Source: an uncultured Campylobacterota bacterium (lineage in GTDB: Bacteria > Campylobacterota > Campylobacteria > Campylobacterales > Arcobacteraceae). From it: a DNA stretch of 15,953 nucleotides. A program made the translations under genes and the position numbers. The notes beneath the pieces are model-generated. The model was not told where the DNA came from. It worked only from the letters and a program-made list of their open reading frames with translations, and made no database searches. Positions 6,720-14,405 of the stretch are shown here, one piece after another (position 1 is the stretch's first letter; every line of letters starts with the position of its first letter). The stretch spans positions 1-15,953 of the forward strand of contig CAIJNA010000193.1 in the NCBI GenBank assembly GCA_903821805.1, read 5' to 3'.

Positions 6720-7604
6720 ATGGTAGATAAAAACATGAAACATGAAAAATTATTAAATTTATTTGAAGATTATTTATCTTGTAATCTTCCGGTTTCAAAC
6801 TCTTTTCATCCTATTTTCCAGAATGCCCTACAGGATATGCTAAAAGCAGGAGGAAAAAGATTTCGCCCAATGCTTTTGTTGACAGTTGTTAATGCTTCAA
6901 ATTCTTTACTTTTAAAAAATGCTCTTCCAGTAGCTCTTGCTGTAGAATTTCTACACACATACTCATTGATCCATGATGACTTACCAGCAATGGATAATGC
7001 TGATTTAAGAAGAGGGCATCCAACACTTCATAAGTCATTTGATGAAGTTACGGCAATATTGGTTGGAGATGCTTTAAATACACACTCTTTTAACTTGATC
7101 GCACATGCTCCACTTAGTAGTGATGTAAAAATTGAAATTATTAAATCACTTAGTAGTGACGGTGGAATTGACGGTATGATAATTGGTCAAGCTATAGATT
7201 GTTATTTTGAAAATACAACTATTGAGCTTGAAAAACTAGAATTTTTACATATTCATAAAACCGCAAAATTGATAGCATGTAGCTTAAAAATAGGGGCGAT
7301 AATAGCTAATTTAAATGATAATATAACGCAAAAACTTTATGATTTTGGAATTGATATTGGATTGTTATTTCAAATTCAAGATGATATTATTGATGAAACT
7401 AGCACAGAAGAAGAAGCTATGAAAACAACATCAAATGATGGTTCTAAGAATTCTTTTGTAAATCTTTTAGGTCTTGATGGAGCCATAAAGAGTGCAGATA
7501 AATTAGCCGAAAAATGCCAAAATACACTCGTAAATTTTGATGAAAATATTAAAACTAATTTAGAAAGTATATTAAAATCTTACCTATTTAGACACAGAGG
7601 ATAA
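6720..7604 (+). CDS. ispA: Farnesyl diphosphate synthase (short-chain polyprenyl synthase)
   Basis: A 294-residue polyprenyl synthase that condenses isopentenyl and dimethylallyl diphosphates, feeding undecaprenyl carrier lipid and quinone side chains. The first aspartate-rich motif DDLPAMD is at residues 86-92, with LRRGHPT following, and the second, DDIID, at 221-225. The spacing DD-x4-D and Tyr81 five residues before the motif (HTYSLIHDD) are typical of bacterial C15 synthases. The usual GK(T/P)T segment after the second motif reads MKTT (from about residue 234), a small deviation, while the following KNSFVNLLG is kept. The ATG at 6720 follows AGGG by seven bases; Met6 is an alternative. 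The last 21 bases overlap the convergent ruvX gene. Confidence 0.93.
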   Translation: MVDKNMKHEKLLNLFEDYLSCNLPVSNSFHPIFQNALQDMLKAGGKRFRPMLLLTVVNASNSLLLKNALPVALAVEFLHTYSLIHDDLPAMDNADLRRGHPTLHKSFDEVTAILVGDALNTHSFNLIAHAPLSSDVKIEIIKSLSSDGGIDGMIIGQAIDCYFENTTIELEKLEFLHIHKTAKLIACSLKIGAIIANLNDNITQKLYDFGIDIGLLFQIQDDIIDETSTEEEAMKTTSNDGSKNSFVNLLGLDGAIKSADKLAEKCQNTLVNFDENIKTNLESILKSYLFRHRG

Positions 7605-7988
7605 ATAACGCTCTAAAATTATTTTAGCAGCTAAACTATCTATTCTTCCATCTCTTTTATATTTCATTTCACCTTTCATTTGTTCTTCTGCTTCTATGGA
7701 ACTCATGTTTTCTTCTTGAAAAATAGTTGTTTTGTTAAATTTGAGAAGACCAACAAAATGCTTTATTCGATTTTGCATATCGATACTAGCACTTGGAAAC
7801 CCAACAATTAAAGTGTCAATTTCCCATTCTTGAAGAAATTTATCTACATCATTTGCAGCTTGATCTCTATTTTTTCTTAATATTGCAGGCTGCGGATTTA
7901 CAATCCCTAAGCCTAAAGATATCGACACACCAATTCTCTTTAACCCAATGTCAATTGCTGCTAATTTATTACTTGTATTTTGAGTCAT
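7584..7988 (-). CDS. ruvX: YqgF/RuvX-family RNase H-fold nuclease
   Basis: A 134-residue protein of the YqgF family, described as a putative Holliday-junction resolvase and linked in E. coli to 16S rRNA pre-processing. RNase H-fold acidic residues are visible: Asp13 in AIDIGLKRIGVS, Glu93 in QEENMSS, and Asp117 in GRIDSLAAKIILE. GFP (63-65) is also characteristic. The start at 7988 has AAGGGG ten bases upstream. Length is normal (E. coli 138). Its 3' end overlaps that of ispA by 21 bases tail to tail, and it is divergent from argH. A candidate -10 TATAAA (8019-8024) would give a leader of about 24 bases. Confidence 0.93.
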   Translation of the reverse strand: MTQNTSNKLAAIDIGLKRIGVSISLGLGIVNPQPAILRKNRDQAANDVDKFLQEWEIDTLIVGFPSASIDMQNRIKHFVGLLKFNKTTIFQEENMSSIEAEEQMKGEMKYKRDGRIDSLAAKIILERYLSSVSK

Positions 7989-8018
7989 TTTCCGATATCC
8001 CCTTAATTATTTTGCCTA

Positions 8019-8024
8019 TTTATA
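8019..8024 (-). promoter_or_regulatory. Possible -10 box for ruvX
   Basis: Minus-strand TATAAA, with a predicted start near 8012 and a leader of about 24 bases to the ruvX ATG. No -35 box is visible and the region is very AT-rich, so this is tentative. Confidence 0.3.
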
Positions 8025-8068
8025 TTTAATAATAGAGCAAAATCGCTTAAATTAAAACTCCAATGTGT

Positions 8069-8074
8069 TACAAT
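8069..8074 (+). promoter_or_regulatory. Candidate -10 box for argH
   Basis: TACAAT with the extended element TGT just upstream (TGTTACAAT), followed by CGCGA. The predicted start near 8081 gives a leader of about 24 bases to ATG 8105. A similar CAAAAT followed by CGC lies at 8038-8043 and could be a second start site. This promoter decides the argH start, because the more upstream ATG at 8063 would lie before it. Confidence 0.55.
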
Positions 8075-8104
8075 CGCGACAGTAAAAAAATATCAGGAAT
8101 AAAT

Positions 8105-9490
8105 ATGTCAGAACAACAAATATTAAAAAATACAAATGCGGAAATACTTAATCAATTTAATGCCTCACTTATGTTTGACAAAAAACTTTATGCTCAGGAT
8201 ATTAAAGGAAGTATTGCTCACAGTAAAATGTTGGCATTACAAGGAATTATAACTCTAGATGACCAGGAACAAATCGAAGCTGGCTTACTCACAATAAAAG
8301 AAGAGATCGAGAAGGGTGAATTTATATGGACTATTAATGATGAAGATATTCATATGGCTATTGAAAATAGACTTAGCAAGTTGATTGGAAGTGCCGCAGG
8401 AAGACTTCATACAGCAAGAAGTAGAAATGATCAGGTTGCAACAGATTTTTCTTTATATGTTCAAGACAAAACATTGGATATCAAAGAAAAACTAAAAAAA
8501 CTTATTAAGGTTCTAATTGATATTTCTTCTGTCCACACTGATACTTTAATTCCTGGAATGACACACCTTCAGCATGCACAACCTATAAATTTTGCATTTC
8601 ATATGCTTGCGTATGCAAATATGTTCAAAAGAGATTTTGAAAGATTTTCAAGCTCTTATTCTAGAAATAATTATTCACCGCTTGGAAGTGCTGCACTTGC
8701 AGGAACACCACATAATATCGATCGATTTAAAACTGCTGAACTTTTAGGATTCGATGGTCCAACTAATTGCGCCTTGGATAGCAGCAGTAATCGTGATTTT
8801 GCTCTAGAAATTTTATTTAATATTGCAACATCAATGATGCATGTTAGTCGTATTTCAGAAGAGCTTATTCTTTGGTCAAGTTATGAATTTGGTTTTGTAA
8901 AAATGAGCGATGAGTATGCAACTACAAGTTCAATTATGCCACAAAAGAAAAATCCTGATGTTCCTGAGCTTTTAAGAGGTAAAACAGGAAGAGTTTATGG
9001 AAACCTTATTGGTTTATTAACTGTTATGAAAGGACTGCCTCTGGCTTACAACAAAGATACACAAGAGGATAAAGAAGGCGTTTTTGATAGTGTTGAAACA
9101 ATCGAAATTAGTTTGGATATTTTGACTGCTGTAATGGAAACTCTTATTATCAATAAAGAAAATATGGAAAAAGCATGTCAAATTGGACATTTAAGCGCTA
9201 CTGATTTAGCTGATTATCTAGTTAAAAATAAAAATATTCCTTTTAGAACTGCTTATTACATTACTAAAGATGTTGTTGCGTATGCTAATAGCATAAGAAA
9301 AGATGTTAGTGAATTAAGTCTTGATGAGGTTAGAAAATCTAGCAAAGAGCTTGAAAATGTTGAAGAAGAGATCTTGGCTTGTCTTAATCTTCGTCATTCA
9401 ATGAATGCACGAAATAGCTTTGGTGGAACTAGTACAGAGCAAACTAAAGCACTAATTGAGATATTTAAACAATGGATTTATAACAATTAA
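8105..9490 (+). CDS. argH: Argininosuccinate lyase
   Basis: A 461-residue member of the fumarase/aspartase superfamily that splits argininosuccinate into arginine and fumarate, the last step of arginine synthesis. The signature TTSSIMPQKKNP is at residues 273-284, with catalytic Ser275/Ser276. GMTHLQHAQP (151-160) carries the conserved histidines, and SRNDQVATD (106-114) is also typical. The longest frame starts at ATG 8063, but ATG 8105 is chosen: it follows AGGAAT (8094-8099), begins MSEQQ, and lies downstream of the candidate -10 box at 8069-8074, which the longer version would include. The following thrS has its own promoter, so argH may be transcribed alone. Confidence 0.96.
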   Translation: MSEQQILKNTNAEILNQFNASLMFDKKLYAQDIKGSIAHSKMLALQGIITLDDQEQIEAGLLTIKEEIEKGEFIWTINDEDIHMAIENRLSKLIGSAAGRLHTARSRNDQVATDFSLYVQDKTLDIKEKLKKLIKVLIDISSVHTDTLIPGMTHLQHAQPINFAFHMLAYANMFKRDFERFSSSYSRNNYSPLGSAALAGTPHNIDRFKTAELLGFDGPTNCALDSSSNRDFALEILFNIATSMMHVSRISEELILWSSYEFGFVKMSDEYATTSSIMPQKKNPDVPELLRGKTGRVYGNLIGLLTVMKGLPLAYNKDTQEDKEGVFDSVETIEISLDILTAVMETLIINKENMEKACQIGHLSATDLADYLVKNKNIPFRTAYYITKDVVAYANSIRKDVSELSLDEVRKSSKELENVEEEILACLNLRHSMNARNSFGGTSTEQTKALIEIFKQWIYNN

Positions 9491-9518
9491 TAATCAACAG
9501 CTTCTCTTAGGAAGAATT

Positions 9519-9527
9519 TGATAGAAT
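9519..9527 (+). promoter_or_regulatory. Extended -10 promoter for thrS-infC
   Basis: TGATAGAAT is a good extended -10 element (TGn plus TAGAAT at 9522-9527). The predicted start near 9534 gives a leader of about 26 bases to the TTG start of thrS. A small CTTC/GAAG hairpin (9502-9514) lies just upstream. Confidence 0.5.
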
Positions 9528-9559
9528 ATGTGTATTAAATTAAAATAAAAAGGATTTTA

Positions 9560-11368
9560 TTGGACTGTATAGGTATCAAGAAGGACGATATTGTTTACGA
9601 CCTTCAAACTGCTAAAGCCTTGAATATTCAAGGTGAAGAAATTTTTGCATCAAATACTAAAGATGCACTGGAAATTTTAAGACACTCAACTGCTCATCTT
9701 ATGGCGCAAGCTATCAAAGAAATTCACCCTGAAGCTCAATTTTTTGTTGGACCAGTTGTTGATGAAGGTTTTTACTATGATTTTAAAGTTGATAAAGCAA
9801 TAACTGATGATGATTTAAAAGCTATTGAAAAAAAGATGAAGGACATTGCTTCAAAAAAATTTGCAATTGAAAGATCGGAAATTAGCAGAGAAGAATTTGC
9901 TGTAAAATTTGCAAACGATCCTTTGAAGCAAATGGTTTTAAAAAATATTAAAGATGATATTTTAACTGTATATAAACAAGGCGACTTTGAAGATTTATGC
10001 AGAGGACCACATTTAGAAAACACAAGAAATATTAGAAACTTTAAACTTCTAAGGGTTGCTGGTGCATATCTTGGTGGTGATGAAAAGAACGAGATGATTA
10101 CTAGAATTTATGGTATCTCATTTTTTGAAAAAGAAGATCTAGCAACTTATCTTACGATGTTAGAAGAAGCTAAAAAAAGAGATCATAGAAAATTAGGTAC
10201 AGAGCTTAAACTGTTTACTTTTAGTGATGATGTTGGTGCTGGTCTTCCTTTATGGCTTCCAGCTGGTGCTAGACTTAGAGGTAAGCTAGAGCAACTTTTA
10301 TACAAAGCACACAGAAAAAGAGGTTATGAACCTGTTAGAGGTCCTGAAATACTTAAAGCAGAAGCTTGGGTTAAATCTGGACATTATGCCAACTACAAAG
10401 AAAATATGTATTTCACTCAAATTGAGGGTCAAGAATACGGGATCAAGCCAATGAATTGCGTTGGTCACATTCAAATTTTCAAAGACGATTTAGTTTCATA
10501 CAAAGATTTACCACTTAAATATTTCGAATATGGAGTTGTTCATAGACATGAAATGAGTGGAACAATGCATGGACTTTTTAGGGTTAGAGAGTTTACGCAA
10601 GATGATGCACATATTTTTTGTATGCCTACTCAAGTAAAAACTGTAATTATGGAAGTTTTAGAATTCGTTGAAAGTTTAATGAAATTATTTGATTTTAAAT
10701 ATGAAATGATGGTTTCAACTAGACCTGAAAAAGCAATAGGTGATGATGCGTTCTGGGAAGCAACTACTCAAGGTATCAAAGATGCACTTGATGAAAATAA
10801 CTACACGTATGGAATAGACGAGGGTGGTGGAGCATTTTATGGTCCAAAAATAGATATTAAAATACTTGATGCAATTGGTAGAAAATGGCAATGTGGAACT
10901 ATTCAGGTTGATATGAATTTACCAGAAAGATTTGAACTTCAATATACAACAAATGAAGATACAAGAGAGCGTCCTGTTATGATTCACAGAGCAATTCTAG
11001 GAAGTTTTGAAAGATTTATCGGAATTTTAACAGAGCATTGTGCTGGTGAATTTCCATTTAGTATAGCTCCAACAGAAGTTGCTATTATCCCAATTAGTGA
11101 TAATAATTTGGCTTACGCAAAAGAGATTGCTTCAGATTTAAGAGACCTTGATATCGACAGCGAAATTTTTGATAAAAATGATAGTCTTAATAAAAAAATA
11201 AGAAATGCTGAAAAAGGAAGAGTTCCTATGATTTTGGTTTTAGGTGATGCTGAAACTGAAAACAAAATGGTTGCATTAAGAGACAGAAGAAAAAGAGAGA
11301 GAAGTGAGATTTCTAAAGCGGAATTCTTAGAAATGGTAAAAAATAAAAAACAAGAGGACAAAATTTGA
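9560..11368 (+). CDS. thrS: Threonyl-tRNA synthetase, lacking the N-terminal TGS domain
   Basis: A 602-residue class II synthetase that charges tRNA-Thr and removes mischarged serine. Editing-domain residues His42, His46, Cys147 and His151 (RHSTAHLM and DLCRGPH) are in place. Catalytic zinc ligands are Cys300 (KPMNCVGH), His351 and His476, with class II motif 2 at VHRHE and motif 3 at HRAILGSFERFIGIL. E. coli ThrS has about 642 residues; here the N-terminal TGS domain is reduced to a short stub of about 30 residues, as is usual in Campylobacterota. Translation begins at TTG 9560 with AGGA (9551-9554) five bases upstream; no earlier ATG is suitable. The stop codon overlaps the infC start. Confidence 0.97.
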   Translation: MDCIGIKKDDIVYDLQTAKALNIQGEEIFASNTKDALEILRHSTAHLMAQAIKEIHPEAQFFVGPVVDEGFYYDFKVDKAITDDDLKAIEKKMKDIASKKFAIERSEISREEFAVKFANDPLKQMVLKNIKDDILTVYKQGDFEDLCRGPHLENTRNIRNFKLLRVAGAYLGGDEKNEMITRIYGISFFEKEDLATYLTMLEEAKKRDHRKLGTELKLFTFSDDVGAGLPLWLPAGARLRGKLEQLLYKAHRKRGYEPVRGPEILKAEAWVKSGHYANYKENMYFTQIEGQEYGIKPMNCVGHIQIFKDDLVSYKDLPLKYFEYGVVHRHEMSGTMHGLFRVREFTQDDAHIFCMPTQVKTVIMEVLEFVESLMKLFDFKYEMMVSTRPEKAIGDDAFWEATTQGIKDALDENNYTYGIDEGGGAFYGPKIDIKILDAIGRKWQCGTIQVDMNLPERFELQYTTNEDTRERPVMIHRAILGSFERFIGILTEHCAGEFPFSIAPTEVAIIPISDNNLAYAKEIASDLRDLDIDSEIFDKNDSLNKKIRNAEKGRVPMILVLGDAETENKMVALRDRRKRERSEISKAEFLEMVKNKKQEDKI

Positions 11369-11895
11369 ATTTAAAAACAAAAAAAACAGATGATACATTA
11401 ATGAATGACGATATAAGATTTCCAGAAGTTAGATGTAATGGAGATGATGGAACATCTTATGGAATTATTAGCTCAAAAGAAGCATTAAAACTTGCAGATG
11501 ACCAAGGAATGGATTTGGTTTGTATCGCTGCTACTGCTAATCCACCAGTTGTAAAAATTATGGATTACAGTAAATTTAAATATCAATTAGAAAAAAAGAA
11601 AAAAGAAGCTAAGAAAAATCAAAAAATTATTGTAACAAAAGAGATAAAACTATCAGTAAAAATTGCTGCAAATGATGTAAGCTATAAAGTGAAGCATGCT
11701 AGAGAATTTATTGAAGAAGGAAACCATGTTAAATTCAGAGTTTTCCTAAAAGGTAGAGAAATGTCAAATCCAAAAGCTGGCGAAGACGTTTTAAATGCAG
11801 TTTGGCCTATGCTGGAAGATATTGGTATTAAAGACCAAGATCCAAAACTTGAAGGTCGATATGTAAACATGTTGATCGTTCCTAGAAAAAAATAA
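11365..11895 (+). CDS. infC: Translation initiation factor IF-3
   Basis: A 176-residue IF-3, which binds the 30S subunit, checks the start codon and keeps the subunits apart. The N domain runs roughly 12-80 (MNDDIRFPEVRCNGDDG, then PPVVKIMDYSKFKYQ), followed by a lysine-rich linker, and the C domain from about 90 (EIKLSVKIAANDVSYKVKHA, KFRVFLKGREM, EGRYVNMLIVPRKK). The favoured start is TTG 11365, with AGAGGA (11353-11358) six bases upstream, in the sequence TTGA that also ends thrS. An internal ATG (11401, Met13) lacks a better ribosome site. A non-ATG start fits the known self-control of IF-3 in other bacteria. rpmI and rplT do not follow here. Confidence 0.97.
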   Translation: MNLKTKKTDDTLMNDDIRFPEVRCNGDDGTSYGIISSKEALKLADDQGMDLVCIAATANPPVVKIMDYSKFKYQLEKKKKEAKKNQKIIVTKEIKLSVKIAANDVSYKVKHAREFIEEGNHVKFRVFLKGREMSNPKAGEDVLNAVWPMLEDIGIKDQDPKLEGRYVNMLIVPRKK

Positions 11896-11930
11896 TTTTT
11901 ATTTATTATTAAATTCCTCTCACAATTCTA

Positions 11931-11957
11931 GGGATTAGTAATCTATTTACTAATCCC
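11931..11957 (+). terminator. Strong hairpin after infC, no U-tract
   Basis: GGGATTAGTAA (11931-11941) pairs perfectly with TTACTAATCCC (11947-11957), an 11-bp stem with a five-base loop. It lies 36 bases after the infC stop. No run of T follows on either strand, so it is not a textbook factor-independent terminator. It may be a 3'-end processing barrier, a weak terminator or a protein-binding site. Confidence 0.4.
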
Positions 11958-12030
11958 ATAACTAATCAAAAACATATATATTACAATCCTATTAGCTACG
12001 TTAATCTTTTTTCATTTAGGTTATATTTGT

Positions 12031-12036
12031 TATAAT
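12031..12036 (+). promoter_or_regulatory. -10 box for leuC
   Basis: A perfect TATAAT followed by CCGCG, preceded by T-rich DNA (TTTTTTCATTTAGG and so on) without a -35 box. The predicted start near 12043 gives a leader of about 28 bases to ATG 12071. Confidence 0.7.
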
Positions 12037-12070
12037 CCGCGCATTATATAAAACTACAAAAGAAGAGATA

Positions 12071-13354
12071 ATGGGACAAACAATAACAGAAAAAATATTT
12101 AGTGAACATGTTGGTGAGAAAGTATATGCAGGACAAATTATAAGAAGTCCTATTGATATGGTTATAGGAAATGATATTACAACTCCTATTTCAATCCATG
12201 CATTTGAAGAAAGTGGTGCTACAAAATTAGCAAATCCAGATGGATTTTGTATTGTTCTTGATCATTTTATTCCAGCTAAGGATATAGCATCTGCTAACCA
12301 AGCAAGAATAAGTAGAGATTTCGCTGCTAAACATAATCTGAAAAACTTTTTTGATGAAAAAGATATGGGAATCGAGCATGCATTATTGCCAGAAAAAGGT
12401 CTTGTTATACCTGGTGATGTTATTATTGGGGCTGATAGTCATACTTGTACACACGGAGCTTTGGGAGCTTTTAGCACAGGAATGGGAAGTACAGACCTTG
12501 CATTTGCAATGATTAGCGGAGGTAACTGGTTTAAGGTTCCTGAGTCAATTAAAGTTGTATTTAGCGGTAAGCCAAGAGAATTTGTAACAGGAAAAGATTT
12601 GATTCTTGAAATTATTAGAATGATTGGTGTAGATGGAGCGCTATATAAAACTTTAGAATTCACAGGAGATACTATACCTTACTTAACAATGGATGATAGA
12701 TTCGCGCTTTGTAATATGGCTATTGAAGCTGGAGCTAAATCTGGAATAGTTGCATATGATGATATAACAAAGGAGTTTTTAGAAGAGAGAGCTTCTGCTA
12801 ACAATGGATTAAGAAGTGAACCTAAAATTCATCATTCAGATATTGATGCTAAATATTGTCAAATACTTGAGATTGATGTTGCAAACCTTGAGCCGGTTAT
12901 TGCATATCCATTTTTACCAGAAAATGGTCACAGTATGTCCCAAGCAGTAGCAGATAATATAAAAGTTGATCAAGTTTTTATTGGAAGCTGTACAAATGGA
13001 AGACTTAGTGATCTTAAAATCGCGGCACAAATGTTAAATGGTAAAAAAGTTGCACCACATGTTAGAATGATAGTAACTCCTGGAACTCAAAAGATTCTAA
13101 GAGAAGCTACAAAACAAGGATATATTGATATCTTAGTTGATGCCGGTGCGGTTGTATCAAATCCAACTTGTGGGGCATGTTTGGGTGGATATATGGGAAT
13201 TCTTGGTGATAACGAAGTATGTGTATCTACAACGAATAGAAATTTTGTTGGAAGAATGGGAAGCAGAAGTTCAAAAGTATATTTATCAAATAGCGCAGTT
13301 GCAGCAGCAAGTGCAATTAGTGGATTCATAACAGACCCAGCAACTATAAAATAG
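12071..13354 (+). CDS. leuC: 3-isopropylmalate dehydratase large subunit, short type
   Basis: A 427-residue aconitase-family protein that, with the small subunit LeuD, isomerises 2-isopropylmalate to 3-isopropylmalate in leucine synthesis. The [4Fe-4S] ligands are Cys307 (GSCTNGR), Cys367 and Cys370 (NPTCGACLGG). ADSHTCTHGALGAFSTGMGSTD (roughly 121-142) is also characteristic. It is shorter than the E. coli type (about 466) and resembles the archaeal/LeuC2-like form that also includes homoaconitase. ATG 12071 follows GAAGAG. leuD is not next to it: the gene stands alone between its own promoter and a terminator, facing accA. Because leuD is not visible, the homoaconitase alternative cannot be formally excluded, but leucine synthesis is far more likely. 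Confidence 0.92.
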   Translation: MGQTITEKIFSEHVGEKVYAGQIIRSPIDMVIGNDITTPISIHAFEESGATKLANPDGFCIVLDHFIPAKDIASANQARISRDFAAKHNLKNFFDEKDMGIEHALLPEKGLVIPGDVIIGADSHTCTHGALGAFSTGMGSTDLAFAMISGGNWFKVPESIKVVFSGKPREFVTGKDLILEIIRMIGVDGALYKTLEFTGDTIPYLTMDDRFALCNMAIEAGAKSGIVAYDDITKEFLEERASANNGLRSEPKIHHSDIDAKYCQILEIDVANLEPVIAYPFLPENGHSMSQAVADNIKVDQVFIGSCTNGRLSDLKIAAQMLNGKKVAPHVRMIVTPGTQKILREATKQGYIDILVDAGAVVSNPTCGACLGGYMGILGDNEVCVSTTNRNFVGRMGSRSSKVYLSNSAVAAASAISGFITDPATIK

Positions 13355-13358
13355 TATA

Positions 13359-13382
13359 AATAGTGGCTATTGTGCCATTATT
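13359..13382 (+). terminator. Weak hairpin directly after leuC
   Basis: AATAGTGGC (13359-13367) and GCCATTATT (13374-13382) form a nine-base-pair stem with one G-U pair and a six-base loop. It begins four bases after the leuC stop. The downstream TATTTG is only weakly T-rich. The stronger terminator lies 55 bases further on. Confidence 0.35.
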
Positions 13383-13436
13383 TATTTGAAAATAATTACG
13401 TAAAATTGATTTTTTGGAGTGTATTTTTCAAAGTTT

Positions 13437-13460
13437 AGCCGACAGTTTGTCGGCTTTTTA
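13437..13460 (+). terminator. Factor-independent terminator of leuC
   Basis: AGCCGACA (13437-13444) and TGTCGGCT (13448-13455) form a GC-rich eight-base-pair stem with a three-base loop, followed by a T-rich tail. It ends beside the accA stop codon (13462). The T-run favours rightward (leuC) transcription; on the opposite strand the hairpin is followed by TAAAC, so it is a poorer terminator for accA. Confidence 0.8.
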
Positions 13461-13461
13461 T

Positions 13462-14397
13462 TTAAGAAGCAAAGCTTCCTAAAGACATAAGTTTTGCGTA
13501 TCTTTTCTCATATCTTTCTTCTGGTGTAAGTTTTGAGATTTCTTCTACTTGTTTTAAGAAATATTCTTTTAGTGCATTAATAGCTTTCTCTTTTTCTCTA
13601 TGAGCACCAATCATAGGTTCGTCAATAATATCATCAATCAAATCACAGTTTTTTAAGTCATTTGAAGTTATTTTTAAAGCATTTGTAGCTGTTTCAACCA
13701 TTGCTTGATCTTTCCAAAGAATACTTGCGCAACCTTCAGGCGAAATAACACTGTAAACACTATATCTCATCATTGCTAGTTTATCCCCAATAGAAATTGC
13801 TAAAGCTCCACCACTTCCACCTTCACCAATAACAACTGAAATAATAGTTGTATTTGTATCGCTTAATTCAAATAAATTTCTAGCGATAGCTTCACTTTGA
13901 CTTCTTTCTTCAGCACCAATTCCAGGATATGCACCCGGAGTATCAACTAAGAATAGGATTGGTAGTTGGAATTTTTCAGCCAATTTCACTGCTCTTAAAG
14001 CTTTTCTGTATCCTTCTGGATTTGGCATACCAAAATTTCTTTTGATTTTATTTTTTACGCCTCTACCTTTTTGTTCACCTATGACAACACATTTTTGATT
14101 CTCAATGTATCCTATATAGCAAATCATCGCTTGATCGTCAGCCAAATGTCTATCACCGTGAATTTCGTATGGATCAACCATTAGTCCTCTGATATAATCT
14201 AGTGCATATGGTCTATCAGGATGTCTTGCAAGCTTTAATTTTTGAAAATCTGTAAGGTTAGAATATGTTTTATTTATCTCTTCTTCTAGTTGTTTTTCTA
14301 AAGCAGCAACTGCATATTCATCAGCTTTTGTTTTGGCAACTATAATTTCATCTTCTATGTTTTTAATATTTTCTTCAAAATCTAAATATATTGCCAT
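13462..14397 (-). CDS. accA: Acetyl-CoA carboxylase carboxyltransferase subunit alpha
   Basis: A 311-residue alpha subunit of the carboxyltransferase that, with AccD, moves the carboxyl group from biotin to acetyl-CoA to form malonyl-CoA, the first committed step of fatty-acid synthesis. Family blocks are RPYALDYI (62-69), VIGEQKGRG (105-113), PNPEGYRKALR, VDTPGAYPGIGAEERSQSEA (151-170), GEGGSGGALAI (191-201) and YSVISPEGCASILW. Length is close to E. coli AccA (319). It starts at 14397, eight bases after the fabF stop; the stop codon TAG is part of the AGG ribosome site. fabF and accA are probably co-transcribed. accD, accB and accC are not in the window. Confidence 0.97.
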   Translation of the reverse strand: MAIYLDFEENIKNIEDEIIVAKTKADEYAVAALEKQLEEEINKTYSNLTDFQKLKLARHPDRPYALDYIRGLMVDPYEIHGDRHLADDQAMICYIGYIENQKCVVIGEQKGRGVKNKIKRNFGMPNPEGYRKALRAVKLAEKFQLPILFLVDTPGAYPGIGAEERSQSEAIARNLFELSDTNTTIISVVIGEGGSGGALAISIGDKLAMMRYSVYSVISPEGCASILWKDQAMVETATNALKITSNDLKNCDLIDDIIDEPMIGAHREKEKAINALKEYFLKQVEEISKLTPEERYEKRYAKLMSLGSFAS

Positions 14398-14405
14398 TTA
14401 TCTAC

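Noticed and set aside
7793..8029. Plus-strand open frame opposite ruvX
   Set aside because: It is antisense to a firmly identified ruvX gene and crosses the ruvX-argH intergenic region; its product shows no family features.
9502..9514. CTTC/GAAG hairpin after argH as a terminator
   Set aside because: The stem has only four base pairs and no T-run, too weak to call.
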